Shown here in pieces: positions 38,127 through 49,754 of a stretch of DNA of 64,000 nt. Under the pieces are notes generated by a model, which saw nothing but the letters and a program-made list of their open reading frames with translations, did no database searches and was not told where the DNA came from. Position numbers and translations under genes: made by a program. Positions within the stretch are counted from its first letter, which is position 1, and each line of letters begins with the position of its first letter. The DNA is from Prochilodus magdalenae (lineage: Eukaryota > Chordata > Actinopteri > Characiformes > Prochilodontidae), in assembly GCA_024036415.1 (NCBI GenBank), contig JAMWET010003062.1, forward strand, positions 248,001-312,000. The letters are read 5' to 3'.

Positions 38127-40875
38127 AAGACTCAGCTCTTATAAACACAACACTGTCAGTAATGACACATTGGTGTAACTGGGTGAGGAAGGAATGAAGG
38201 CCTGATGGCCAGCAGAAGCCCAGAGCTGAAATATGTGGTCAGACTGAATAAGACTGTGCAACCAGGGAAGGGACAGAGAGTTTTACTAACCACTGGTGGG
38301 ACATTTCTGAAAAACTGGTAAATGCATCATTCTGCTTCAGGCTCACAAAACACCTTACTGTCCTCTCTGTATCTCCAGTGTGTATGCATGCATAAGCACA
38401 AACACGGGACTCAAAATAAACAGCAGAGATGTTGCTCTAACGATGTGCTCATATGACAGCACGCAAGTACTATCTATCCTGAGACATCCCTAGACATTCT
38501 ATCCGAGTAGTACCACCGTGGTGTATGAGCTCATTCCCAAACAACACTGTTAGGGTTACTTTAATTAACACAGTATATCAGTCAATATTCAGTACAACAA
38601 CTATAAAACCGCCGTGTAAAAAGTGTGTTTTCCCTGTTGGGGAAATGAAGCCTGGTTTATGGGGTGGAGATATGTACACTTATCTTCAAAAGGATAGTTG
38701 CATCCAGAAGGAAATGTCAGACTGCATTGCTATTCAGATAAAAGATGCAGGTTACCAAGAACAATAAAACATGAAACAATTAGACTGATATGGGTAATAT
38801 TTATTGAGCTACACATGCAGAAGAGTAGTCTCTCAGTATGGCATTGGACCACCATCATTTCTAACGCAACATGCCAGATGTCTCAGCATGGAGGTGTAGA
38901 GGTTCGTAATGCTGTCGTGTAACAATCCAACCCATGCAACTGGAATACTCTCACACAGTTCCTGCAGATTTTGCAGTTGGGGTGGAGGTGGAGTAACACC
39001 AGGCCCTCTGGACATATGGTGTGTGTCAAGACATAAGGAAATGCAGAAGAAGCTCACTCGTTCTATGCAACAAAAAAGTGTCTAAAATAGAAACAAAACA
39101 AGAGATACTGCTGGAGACCCACTTGCTGAGTAAAGAGAAAAAGTTTTCAAATTGATCATTAAACAGGAGGAGTGAAGAGGGGGCGTAAGAGGGACTGCAT
39201 GAAGTATGATTGACAGACTGCTGCTTAAAAAAGTTTTTAAACTGAATCATTTTACCTGATGTAACGGTCACTTTAAGGCAGGTGCAGTGCGCATGTGCAC
39301 GGTGGAGAGCCGGAGCGAATAATGGAGAGTGTGTGCGTGTGGATAACTGTACTAGGTTGTAGCCTGTGTTCTCCAACTGGTGTTATCTAGGAACTTGTGA
39401 TGAGCGAAGTCTCGGTGCTCTCATTGTTCATTAAACAGGCTCCAAAACCCCTTCACGACGTGTTCCCTGCGTGTCTCTTCATGGAAGCTAAGTATCCACC
39501 TCTCTACGAGAGCACCCACCTAACACCATACCTCCATTCGTTACACTGAGCATCTTAAAGTAGCCTCCGAATGTTCAAACACTCTACTACCCCACAGCCA
39601 GAACTACACAGCTAACGATATCTCTGTGTTCAGACTAAATTGGATCGGATTCATTCCAACAGCTGATCCAGCATTTTCTGCTGAACAGCCAGATGTGATT
39701 CTAGTATCGGTCGGGACCCTAGGCAAAAATTCACAGGGGGCCTCTCCAGTCAGCGTTTATCACCATTGTTATAAATAATCTGACACCAACAAAAACATTG
39801 TGAAAGATGGACTGTTTATTCAAACATCCACATCCACATTATGATTATTTTCAAAATCTAAACCTTAAAAAATATAAATATCCCCTCGCCGGCACCGACA
39901 CTGGCCTGGGAGCTGCCTAGCCTGGTGGTCTCTGTGAATCGCCTGGTAATGATAACTGATATTGGTTTGGTGCCATTTTCAGCGATTCGTCTGATACAAC
40001 AGCTTCCTTACAGAGTTCAGCTTATCTAATCAAACATAGTGTTACACTAGAGCACCATGTCATAACCAATAATGCAGTACACTTATATAACACCTATCAA
40101 ATGGAATTTGGATCCATTGGTCAGGACAAACAAAGAGTGCACTGAATTCAGGTACTATGCAGATAACAGGAGACCAATGCACGATACAGCTGAGACCAGA
40201 GGCCTGTCTCCCAAAGCACGCTTTACGGCTTAGCCAGCTAACTTTAGGCTTAGGTTGTTCTAACTGTGGATTTTCTGTCTCTCAGTTGTGGATTACTTCA
40301 TTACCAGGCTTACAGACTGTAGACAGCAACCATTCACGGCCAGCTTCTGACACACATTGACCTCTCTGATCCTTTTGGGTCACTCTTTTTCCTCCATGAT
40401 GCCTGTTGTGTCAGTCACTAGCATTTATTATTCCTCCAGACACTAACACAGGGGCAGCATGGCTTTCTAACACTAAAAACACATTTTTTAGACATATTTC
40501 TGGGCACGTCTACTTTTTAGTTTAATGTGCTCTTACACACATGAACTGAGATTTTATTCATCTCCTTTTTAGTGTTTGGTCTTAGAAATGAGTAAGAATA
40601 CCCTCTATCCATAGGAACGTAGGAACCGGTTGGACGGGAGGTGTCCCACAAAATTATACCGCGGTGTGAAAAAACTGCGACTTTAATTTTGGAAATGTGA
40701 CTCTGCGGTAAGTTAGCGCGGTTTGGCAGCAAGTGGGGCTGCATCTTTTTTAAGCCTGGCTAAACTTTGTGTTGAGGTGCCTGTTTAGTTACCAGCTTTA
40801 CTGACTTCAGCTCGACGGAGCGTCTGCCGTACACCACCTCTGTGGTCAGTAGCGAGCAGCAGCGACGGATAATTA
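38127..40875. other. Intergenic, no gene recognised
   Basis: An AATAAA at about 38415 could end the RING-gene transcript. A block at 40195-40265 (ggcctgtctcccaaagcacg...) looks like a fish interspersed repeat. No coding sequence seen. Confidence 0.45.
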
Positions 40876-42072
40876 CCAGTATGAAAACGTTATGGTAAAA
40901 CACTGGGAGGGTCCGAAAATACTTTGAAACGTCCAGGAAAGTTGGTCTGTCGTCGCGTCCCGAACTACATACAGCCACACCCCCGTTAGAAGTGCTCTCA
41001 GTAGTGCAGTGGGTGAAGCTCCAGGGTGTGTTGTTTGGGACGCGGCCTCACTGTCTAACGTTTATGTTAGCCTTGTCTCTGTTTTGGAAAGCTCGGGCTA
41101 GGATGACAAGAGTGAGGTGAGGTCTAATTGGATTACTGATTAATAAATTAATGTTTGTGGCTTTTATCAGCATTTTAAAGCTCAAATAAACAAACCCACC
41201 AAATCCATTATTACTGTTAAATGGTTAGGTCTAGCACTGATACCGCACACTATTTTTAGAATAACTTGTTTTCTGAAAAGCTAGATTGTTTTAAAGACAT
41301 TGATGCTGTGTAGGAAGTGTTTAAGACAACTGTACTGCTTGTAGTAGGATTAGACTCCTGGCTTTAGGCTTCTTACTGTTTATTGTAATTCCATAAATGT
41401 TGTTTGTACATGAAGTATTGTATTGCCTTAGCTACAGTGATATTAGCTTATAGGTGGGTTTTGATTCATAGTAGCAAATGTGTTCCCGGCCCAGTGTCAA
41501 ACTCACTCCTACGTCTTTGACTTTGTCCCCCAGCCTCCTTGGAATTTGGCCATGGTCTAAATTTTTCAGAGGCATCCCAGGGTACTGGGTGAAGCTGGGT
41601 GAACATCACCGACTGTAGGTGAGGCAGCTAATCGATGACCTTTCTCTCACCTTTTACATGAGTGTCTATTTTCCCCCAGTGGACAGCACAATGTGCTAAT
41701 AGGTTTATATTCAATGAGCCGCCAGAAATGCATTTTTGAGATAGGGGGTGCAAGAGGTTAGTTAGGAGGTACTGGACCCCACCGAACCCCCTAAACATGG
41801 CACCATAATTACAAATATGCTTTGGACACATTTATCCTGGTTATCACTTTTAAGGTGAACAGTTCTGTCCCCATTCACGTAGACAGGAATTAGCTCTTTG
41901 TATAACTGTAAGACTGCCCGTCAGTCACCCAATGGAGAGACTTTAGTGACTGTGGCTGCAGGTAATACTTTGATCACAGTCCAGACTGCAGTCATTCTGT
42001 GCTGTTGCTGGCTTCCTTTTATGCTGAGTTAATTAATCTCCGTAATAAGACGCTTACTAAAACATTGACTGT

Positions 42073-42144
42073 CTCCCCGTCGGGGAATCGAACCCCGGTC
42101 TTCCGCGTGACAGGCGGAGATACTGTCCACTATACTAACTAGGA
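42073..42144 (-). tRNA. tRNA-Asp(GTC), copy 1, acceptor-stem mismatch
   Basis: 72 nt; anticodon loop CTGTCAC, T-arm with B box GGTTCGATTCC, ends GGGGAG before a TTTT about 10 nt on. Position 5 is A where all other copies have C, giving an A:G mismatch in the acceptor stem, so it may be weakened. Confidence 0.93.
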
Positions 42145-42357
42145 AGGCGCCTAACGTACTCGGGCAGCGCATGCCATTTATTGTAAGCATTCGTCTAGCG
42201 GTCAGCTCATAAAATGAACGATCTAGCTCAGTCATTCACAGTACCTCTAAAAATGTGCTTTTCTATACGAAACGAGTAACAAGTACCTGAAACGGGCTCA
42301 CAGTTAATGTGTCAGTTAAAGTAGGCGGAGATGATGTGGAGTAAAAACATCCCTCTA

Positions 42358-42429
42358 CTCCCCGTCGGGGAATCGAACCCCGGTCTTCCGCGTGACAGGC
42401 GGAGATACTGTCCACTATACTAACGAGGA
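42358..42429 (-). tRNA. tRNA-Asp(GTC), copy 2
   Basis: Cloverleaf intact: acceptor TCCTCGT/ACGGGGA, anticodon stem TCCGC/GCGGA around CTGTCAC. A T-run (TTTTT) lies about 10 nt downstream on -, fit for Pol III termination. Confidence 0.97.
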
Positions 42430-42857
42430 ACAGACGCTCAGACAGCGGAGTTAAGGTGCTACAACTGAACCTTTACTATGAATAGACTTAATTACCACAT
42501 TAACAAACTCAGAAACATTTATCATCAATATCAGCACAGCGGATAGAGCTGAGCCAGAACCCTGCTACTAACTTCAACTGTAGCATTACATACTAAATGC
42601 CGTTTAGCTGATATTATATAGTCGTGCATGTCTGAGAGGAATGTACTATAAAGTATTAATACAATGTGTTTATGTTTATTCGTTCTGCAGCAGTTATTTC
42701 CATGTTCAAAGCTTTCTACTTAAGAAAAACACATACTATCAAACAAGCCACTATCAATAGTCTACATAGCGTTTCAGTAGACCATACCAGCGTTTAGATG
42801 ACCACTAAACCCCCAACAACGTCATAAATAATATTGGTCTATTTTTCACTAGTGAAG

Positions 42858-42975
42858 GGAGCCCCGCCGTGAAGCAGGGCATCAAAAAATTAGTTGATAC
42901 TCATAATGTTCCTCCCCACGGAAATCTTTAGTAAAAGGCGAAAGATTTATACGATCTGAAGAGAAACAAGAGTGT
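42858..42975 (-). ncRNA. U5 snRNA, copy 1 (type a)
   Basis: U5 is the spliceosomal RNA that aligns exon ends. The minus strand has TTTCTCTTCAGATCG, the invariant loop word GCCTTTTAC, ATTTCCGTGG, the Sm site AATTTTTTG and a 7-bp 3' hairpin around TTCAC; length is about 118 nt against 116 in human. Upstream on -: a PSE-like block TTGACCCTCCAGTAGAAATG (43021-43042, centred near -55) and a Staf/ZNF143-type distal element TTACCCATGATGCATTGT (43181-43200, near -215). Downstream: GTGAAAAATAGA, a 3'-box-like word. Ends are placed by comparison with human U5 and may be off by a few bases. Confidence 0.95.
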
Positions 42976-43020
42976 ACTGAAGACAGACCGCCCAGGAACC
43001 CCCACCTCACCAACACACAT

Positions 43021-43042
43021 ACATTTCTACTGGAGGGTCAAC
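43021..43042 (-). promoter_or_regulatory. PSE-like element of U5 copy 1
   Basis: The block TTGACCCTCCAGTAGAAATG is kept in all ten copies (TTGACC or CTAACC/TTAACC at its 5' edge) at about 45-67 bp upstream of the U5 start, while the DNA on either side varies. This is where SNAPc binds in vertebrate snRNA genes. The equivalents are listed under each U5 copy. Confidence 0.75.
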
Positions 43043-43180
43043 AGACCAGCATAACGCGAGTTCGCGTGTTAAAACAACAAATAACATACAGATTAACCAA
43101 CAACTCTGTCTGTACTAAATGCTCACTCTCTCAATACGAACTTACATTTAAAACCTTAAAACTTCATGAGCTTGCGCCGC

Positions 43181-43200
43181 ACAATGCATCATGGGTAACG
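43181..43200 (-). promoter_or_regulatory. Distal element (Staf/ZNF143 type) of U5 copy 1
   Basis: TTACCCATGATGCATTGT matches the known Staf site of vertebrate snRNA-type genes (YWCCCRNMATSCMYYRCR) with about one difference. It is found upstream of all ten U5 copies. A CCAAT-type word (ccattggctgg) lies about 15 bp further upstream. Confidence 0.8.
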
Positions 43201-43444
43201 TGCCTACGTCCTGCCATTGGCTGGTTTACTGGGTGAGTGTGAACATTCAGGGTTATAGGCCAGTACTGAGCTTTAAAGCAGCCTAAATCGTACTGTACAA
43301 CCATCTACAGTGATACTGTCCTGCGATTTCAGCATATATGTTTAACTAACTCTTACATCTCCTGCTCGGTGTGCTCTCTGTAGGGCTTGACTCAACTGGT
43401 CGCCGCACAGCATGTCAAGAATCTGATTGGTCACCGCTCAGGCT

Positions 43445-43452
43445 ATTTGCAT
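43445..43452 (+). promoter_or_regulatory. Octamer (ATTTGCAT) in U5 spacer
   Basis: A perfect octamer next to a CCAAT-type word (gattggtcacc) about 470 bp upstream of U5 copy 1. It recurs at 44399-44406, 49265-49272 and 55051-55058; in the unit at 51991 one base is changed (tatgtgcat). That is further than the usual 200-250 bp for snRNA distal elements. Confidence 0.5.
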
Positions 43453-43801
43453 AATGTTCTTTTAGAGCGCGAGAGCAGAGTGAATATGTGGACTAGCGGT
43501 CGTATGTGCCAGTTTTATGTGTTTGTTGTTATTTCTCTGCACACTATGGCACGTTTTTGTTTTGATTGGAAATTATATATTTTAAAAACCGGATAATTTT
43601 TTTGCATTACGTCATTGATCACGTTACGTGTATACTGCTTAAAATTTCAGCACCCCCACCTTCTACAGTATATACATTCCGTGGATCTTCACAAACCCAA
43701 GACCATTTGTTGTTTCAGACCTACTACCACTCGCACTAACACGACGCGCCTTTCTAGCTTCTACCCCTTTTAATATTTTCCCATGTTTGGAATCAGTGTA
43801 G

Positions 43802-43919
43802 GGAGCCCCGCCGTGAAGCAGGGTATCAAAAAATTAGTTGATACTCATAATGTTCCTCCCCACGGAAATCTTTAGTAAAAGGCGAAAGATTTATACGATC
43901 TGAAGAGAAACAAGAGTGT
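43802..43919 (-). ncRNA. U5 snRNA, copy 2 (type a)
   Basis: Same RNA as copy 1 but one base changed in the 3' hairpin foot (gggtatc). PSE-like block at 43975-43996, distal element 44125-44144. Its 3' flank differs from copy 1: the GTGAAAAATAGA word is replaced by gattccaaacatggg, so the 3' box is poor. Confidence 0.93.
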
Positions 43920-44761
43920 ACTGAAGACAGACCGCCCAGGAACCCCCACCTCACCAACACACAGACATTTCTACTGGAGGGTCAACAGACCAGCATAACG
44001 CGAGTTCGCGTGTTAAAACAACAAATAACATAAAGATTAACGAGCAACTCTGTCTGTACTAAACGCTCACTCTCTCAATACGAACTTACATTTAAAACCT
44101 TAAAACTTCATGAGCTTGCGCCGCACAATGCATCATGGGTAACGTGCCTACGTCCTGCCATTGGCTGGTTTACTGGGTGAGTGTGAACATTCAGGGTTAT
44201 AGGCCAGTTCTGAGCTTTAAAGCAGCCTAAATCGTACTGTACAACCATCTACAGTGATACTGTCCTGCGATTTCAGCATATATGTTTAACTAGCTCTTAC
44301 ATCTCCTGCTCGGTGTGCTCTCTGTAGGGCGTGACTCAACTGGTCGCCGCACCGCATGTCAAGAATCTGATTGGTCACCGCTCAGGCTATTTGCATAATA
44401 TTCTTTTAGAGCGCGAGAGCAGCGTGAATATGTGGACTAGAGGTCATATGTGCCAGTTTTATGTGTTTGTTGTTATTTCTCTGCACACTATGGCACGTTT
44501 TTGTTTTGATTGGGAATTATATATTTAAAAAACGGATAATTATTTTGCATTACGTCATCGATCACGTTACGTGTATACTGCTTAAAATTTCAGCACCCCC
44601 ACCTTCTACAGTATATACATTCCGTGGATCTTCACAAACCCAAGACCATTTGTTGTTTCAGACCTACTACCACTCGCACCAACACGACGCGCGCTTCTAG
44701 CTTCTTATATCATCCCACTTCTACACCTTTCAATATTTTCTCTACTTTTGAAACCAGTTTT

Positions 44762-44883
44762 GGAAGCCCCGCCGTGAAGCGGGGCAACAAAAAAAAATTA
44801 GTTGATACTCATAATGTTTCTCTACACGGAAATCTTTAGTAAAAGGCGAAAGATTTATACGATCTGAAGAGAAACAAGAGCGT
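44762..44883 (-). ncRNA. U5 snRNA, copy 3 (type b)
   Basis: Loop and Sm site intact, with a longer T-run at the Sm site (nine T). The 3' hairpin is perfect (GCCCCGC/GCGGGGC). The 3' flank is GGTTTCAAAAGTAGAGA, an excellent 3' box. PSE-like block 44927-44948; distal element 45088-45106. The 5' end reads ACGCTCTTG instead of ACACTCTTG. Confidence 0.94.
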
Positions 44884-45929
44884 ACTAAGAAGTGCACTCA
44901 GTGACGCCCACCTCAGCCACACATGTACATTTCTACTGGAGGGTTAGCAGATCACCATAAAGAGATTCCGCATGTTAAAACAACGAATAAGATCCAAACT
45001 ATCCAATAATTCTCTGTGTATCGAATGCTCACTTTGTAACACGAAATTACACCCCCACCCCCCCCCAAAAAAGGATGTTTAAGGCGTACAATGCATCATG
45101 GGTAACATTCATGCGCCCTGCTATTGGCTGGTTTACTGTGATGTAGCCCACTGTCCCGCTGCCTTTGTACGTATATTTCTTAATATTCACAATAAAGCAA
45201 TCAACTGTTACAGTTACACCGGTCTCACAATTCGCACTAAACACCCTCATAGGTATACAAAAACACTCCAGTAGAAAAATGCAAGCGCTAAAAACAGGGG
45301 TCTGATGATATTTAGTAAAGACGGGTAGGTCTTACAGAGACGAATAAAAAGTCAACCTAAAACCTCTGTAACTGTTAGAGTGACATGTTTTTTGAAATGT
45401 CTGTTTTGTCTTGTTGTGAATTGTTTGTTATTGTAGTTCATATTTATTAAAAGGCACTAAAATCAAAAGTTCAGGTTTAAAAAGAGAGTAAAACGTGTTT
45501 AAAATATATATATATATTTAAAATTACATTTGCTTAAAAATATGTACATGGTGTTATGTTATACTTTTACTGTGACGTGTAATGAGTCATGTGACGTTAA
45601 GTAATTGAGCGCGGAACAGTGGAATTGTGGGTAAGAGCTAGCTTGGCAACAGAGAAGAGACATGCTATCCCTAAAACAACCGTAGTTTACACATGGTCTA
45701 GGAGGCGCACACGGTAAAAGTTCATAATTGTTTATATGTTTGTGTAATAATGTGCCTTTCATATTTTTCTTTTTTGTGGATGCAGAGTTTAATCCTGTGT
45801 GTTTTGAGTTTTACGTGAAACTGTTGTGCTAGCTACTACGTTTAAGCCAAGCTAGCAATGAGCTAATGCTCTAGAGACTTTGCAACGACTGAGAAATTGA
45901 TGTCTTGAACAAAATTTTTATTTTCTTGT

Positions 45930-46152
45930 AGTTTTCACGGTGTCTAAGGAAGAAAGAGAGAGAAATAAATTCAGAAGACATCAGTATGACTCGTGGCTAT
46001 TATTCCGTTGGACCAGTGTAGCTACACCCTCTCTGGAAAGTTTTTAGCAGTTTGAGAAGATAAACGCCCCAATTAACAACTGGCTATATGAGGAGGAGCT
46101 GGAGCAGCTTTAGCACACGGACAGAGACGGAGTCCGTAAGGCCAGTAGGTAC
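45930..46152 (+). pseudogene. Exon-like coding relic, copy 1
   Basis: After an acceptor-like tttcttgtag (ending 45930) one frame reads SKEERERNKFRRHQYDSW, then LLFRWTSVATPSLESF, stop, QFEKINAPINNWLYEEELEQ, L, stop, HTDRDGVRKASRYFELALN. Both stops are TAG where CAG would fit. The composition is that of a real protein, but I do not recognise it. Parts recur at 50213-50430 and 52975-53100. It looks like a gene fragment carried along with the array. Confidence 0.55.
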
Positions 46153-46608
46153 TTTGAGCTTGCTTTGAACTGGTAGCCACGTGACCTACATGCTAGATGG
46201 ACACTGTATTAAATAAAGCCCCCCTTCTCAATAGCTAATCAACTCGGTAAAGGCATTTACTGCGTTATTCGAGCCACTCTAAAACTCTACAAGCTACTTT
46301 ATGGGTTTTGTTGGCTGGAACTAGTGATTACCAATATGTCGTAGATACATTTAACCTGATTATCAGTTTCAGGTAAAAAGGCCTCTCCACATTCACGTGG
46401 ACAGGAGTCGGAGTATCAGTGTTTCCGACAGAGTCACTGAAGGGACAGGCTCTCCTATAAGGACTGTGGATGCAGGCGGTTCTTTGATCACAGTCTAATA
46501 TATAGATTGCAGGTACTCTGGATCGTTAATGCGCATATAATCTGTCAGTATGAGCCACTTCCGGATGTACTGGGTTAATTCTTCTCCATAATAAGACGCT
46601 TAATAAAA

Positions 46609-46641
46609 AGGCGGAGATACTGTCCATTATACTAAGGAGGA
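46609..46641 (-). pseudogene. tRNA-Asp 5'-half remnant
   Basis: Only the 5' part of the tRNA remains (TCCTCCTTAGTATAATGG... to the anticodon stem). The anticodon loop and whole 3' half are deleted and joined to the usual downstream flank (cgcttaataaaa). It also has extra base changes, so it is dead. Confidence 0.9.
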
Positions 46642-47892
46642 AGGCGTGTGGTTTGTTCGAGCAGCGCATGCCATTCATGCCAGTATGAAAACGTTATGGT
46701 AAAACACTGGGAGGGTCCGAAAATACTTTGAAACGTCCAGGAAAGTTGGTCTGTCGTCGCGTCCCGAACTACATACAGCCACACCCCCGTTAGAAGTGCT
46801 CTCAGTAGTGCAGTGGGTGAAGCGCCAGGGTGTGTTGTTTGGGACGCGGCCTCACTGTCTAACGTTTATGTTAGCCTTGTCTCTGTTTTGGAAAGCTCGG
46901 GCTAGGATGATAAGAATGAGGTGAGATCTAATTGGATTACTGATTAATATATTAATGTTTGTGGCTTTTATCAGCATTTTAAAGCTCAAATAAACAAACC
47001 CACCAAATCCATTATTACTGTTAAATGGTTAGGTCTAGCACTGATACCGCACACTATTTTTAGAATAACTTGTTTTCTGAAAAGCTAGATTGTTTTAAAG
47101 ACATTGATGCTGTGTAGGAAGTGTTTGAGACAACTGTACTGCTTGTAGTAGGAGTAGACTCCTGGCTTTAGGGCAGCGGGTGCTGAACTTCTTACTGTTT
47201 ATTGTAATTCCATAAATGTTGTTTGTACATGAAGTATTGTATTGCCTTAGCTACAGTGATATTAGCTTATAGGTGGGTTTTGATTCATAGTAGAAAATGT
47301 GTTCCCGGCCCAGTGTCAAACTCACTCCTACGTCTTTGACTTTGTCCCCCAGCCTCCTTGGAATTTGGCCATGGTCTAAATTTTTCAGAGGCATCCCAGG
47401 GTACTGGGTGAAGCTGGGTGAACATCACCGACTGTAGGTGAGGCAGCTAATCGATGACCTTTCTCTCACCTTTTATATGAGTGTCTATTTTTCCCCCAGT
47501 GGACAGCACAATGTGCTAATAGGTTTATATTCAATGAGCCGCCAGAAATGCATTTTTGAGATAGGGGGTGCAAGAGGTTAGTTAGGAGGTACTGGACCCC
47601 ACCGAACCCCCTAAACATGGCACCATAATTACAAATATGCTTTGGACACATTTATCCTGGTTATCACTTTTAAGGTGAACAGTTCTGTCCCCATTCACGT
47701 AGACAGGAATTAGCTCTTTGTATAACTGTAAGACTGCCCGTCAGTCACCCAATGGAGAGACTTTAGTGACTGTGGCTGCAGGTAATACTTTGATCACAGT
47801 CCAGACTGCAGTCATTCTGTGCTGTTGCTGGCTTCCTTTTATGCTGAGTTAATTCATCTCCATAATAAGACGCTTACTAAAACATTGACTGT

Positions 47893-47964
47893 CTCCCCGT
47901 CGGGGAATCGAACCCCGGTCTTCCGCGTGACAGGCGGAGATACTGTCCACTATACTAACGAGGA
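47893..47964 (-). tRNA. tRNA-Asp(GTC), copy 3
   Basis: Identical to copy 2 over the 72 nt. It is the duplicate of copy 1 but keeps the normal acceptor-stem C5. Confidence 0.97.
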
Positions 47965-48177
47965 TGGCGTCTAACATACTCGGGCAGCGCATGCCATTTA
48001 TTTAAAGCATTCGTTTAGAGCTCAGCTCATAAAATGAACGATCTAGCTCAGTCATTCACAGTACCTCTAAAAGTGTGCTTTTCTATACGAAACGAGTAAC
48101 AAGTACCTGAAACGGGCTCACAGTTAACGTGTCAGTTAAAGAAGGCGGAGATGATGTGGAGTAAAAGCATCCCTCTA

Positions 48178-48249
48178 CTCCCCGTCGGGGAATCGAACCC
48201 CGGTCTTCCGCGTGACAGGCGGAGATACTGTCCACTATACTAACGAGGA
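48178..48249 (-). tRNA. tRNA-Asp(GTC), copy 4
   Basis: Identical to copy 2, with TTTT downstream in the ctttta word. Confidence 0.97.
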
Positions 48250-48677
48250 ACAGACGCTCAGACAGCGGAGTTAAGGTGCTATAATTGAACCTTTACTATG
48301 AATAGACTTAATTACCACATTAACAAACTCAGAAACATTTATCATCAATATCAGCACAGCGGATAGAGCTGAGCCAGAACCCTGCTACTAACTTCAACTG
48401 TAGCATTACATACTAAATGCCGTTTAGCTGATATTATATAGTCGTGCATGTCTGAGAGGAATGTACTATAAAGTATTAATACAATGTGTTTATGTTTATT
48501 CGTTCTGCAGCAGTTATTTCCATGTTCAAAGCTTTCTACTTAAGAGAAACACATACTATCAAACAAGCCACTATCAATAGTCTATAGAGCCGTTTAGTAG
48601 ACCATACCAGCGTTTGGATGATCATTAATCCCCCAACAACGTCATAAATAATATTGGTCTATTTTTCACTAGTGAAA

Positions 48678-48795
48678 GGAGCCCTGCCGTGAAGCAGGAC
48701 ATCAAAAAATTAGTTGATACTCATAATGTTCCTCCCCACGGAAATCTTTAGTAAAAGGCGAAAGATTTATACGATCTGAAGAGAAACAAGAGTGT
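48678..48795 (-). ncRNA. U5 snRNA, copy 4 (type a)
   Basis: Duplicate of copy 1. Two changes in the 3' hairpin (GTCCTGC with GCAGGGC) keep every pair, one as G:U and one restored to A:U. PSE-like block 48841-48862; distal element 49001-49020. Confidence 0.95.
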
Positions 48796-49637
48796 ACTGA
48801 AGACTGAACGTCCAGGAACCCCCACCTCACCAACACACAGACATTTCTACTGGAGGGTCAACAGACCAGCATAACGCGAGTCCGCGTGTTAAAACAACAA
48901 ATAACATACAGATTAACCAGCAACTCTGTCTGTACTAAATGCTCACTCTCTCAATACGAACTTACATTTAAAACCTTAAAACTTTATGAGCTTGCGCCGC
49001 ACAATGCATCATGGGTAACGTGCCTACGTCCTGCCATTGGCTGGTTTACTGGGTGAGTGTGAACATTCAGGGTTATAGGCCAGTTCTGAGCTTTAAAGCA
49101 GCCTAAATCGTACTGTACAACCATCTACAGTGATACTGTCCTGCGATTTCAGCATATATGTTTAACTAGCTCTTACATCTCCTGCTCGGTGTGCTCTCTG
49201 TAGGGCTTGACTCAACTGGTCGCCGCACAGCATGTCAAGAATCTGATTGGTCACCGCTCAGGCTATTTGCATAATGTTCTTTTAGAGCGCGAGAGCAGCG
49301 TGAATATGTGGACTAGAGGTCATATGTGCCAGTTTTATGTGTTTGTTGTTATTTCTCTGCACACTATGGCACGTTTTTGTTTTGATTGGAAATTATATAT
49401 TTAAAAAACGGATAATTATTTTGCATTACGTCATCGATGACATTACGTGTATACTGTTTAAAATTTCAGCACCCCCACCTTCTACAGTATATACATTCCG
49501 TGGATCTTCACAAACCCAAGACCATTTGTTGTTTCAGACCTGCTACCACTCGCACCAACACGACGCGCGCTTCTAGCTTCTTATATCATCCCACTTCTGC
49601 ACCTTTCAATATTTTCTCTACTTTTGAAACCAGTTTT

Positions 49638-49754
49638 GGAAGCCCCGCCGTGAAGAGGGGCAATAAAAAATTAGTTGATACTCAATGTTTCTCTCCACGG
49701 AAATCTTTAGTAAAAGGCGAAAGATTTATACGATCTGAAGAGAAACAAGAACGT
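49638..49754 (-). ncRNA. U5 snRNA, copy 5 (type b), possibly impaired
   Basis: The loop and core are intact, but three bases are lost between the loop stem and the Sm site (actcaatg for actcataatg). One pair of the 3' hairpin is broken (aagaggggc). PSE-like block 49798-49819. The distal element is at 50057-50075, about 300 bp upstream rather than 210, because the C-rich spacer has been partly duplicated. Confidence 0.9.

Larger units (their letters stand above)
40876..43770. repeat. Large duplication, copy 1
   Basis: Matches 46680-49590 with very few differences (offset 5804 at the start, 5820 after a small insertion near 47172-47188). The junction begins at the word ccagtatgaaaacg in both. 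It carries two tRNA-Asp genes, the first U5 and 1.2 kb of sequence left of them that contains no gene. Confidence 0.92.
46680..49590. repeat. Large duplication, copy 2
   Basis: Second copy of 40876-43770. It abuts a tRNA remnant-bearing block on its left, so the breakpoint is inside the array. Confidence 0.92.

Noticed and set aside
41628..41831. Repeated 61-67-codon minus-strand frame in the large duplication
   Set aside because: Both copies are in non-genic duplicated DNA; the frame shortens in the second copy after a single insertion near the start, with no sign of coding constraint.
43387..43596. Repeated 65-69-codon open frames (MTQLVAAQHVKNLIGH...) in each U5 spacer
   Set aside because: They recur only because the spacer is duplicated. 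They overlap the octamer/CCAAT block, have no upstream support, and length differs between copies (e.g. lost near 51.9 kb).
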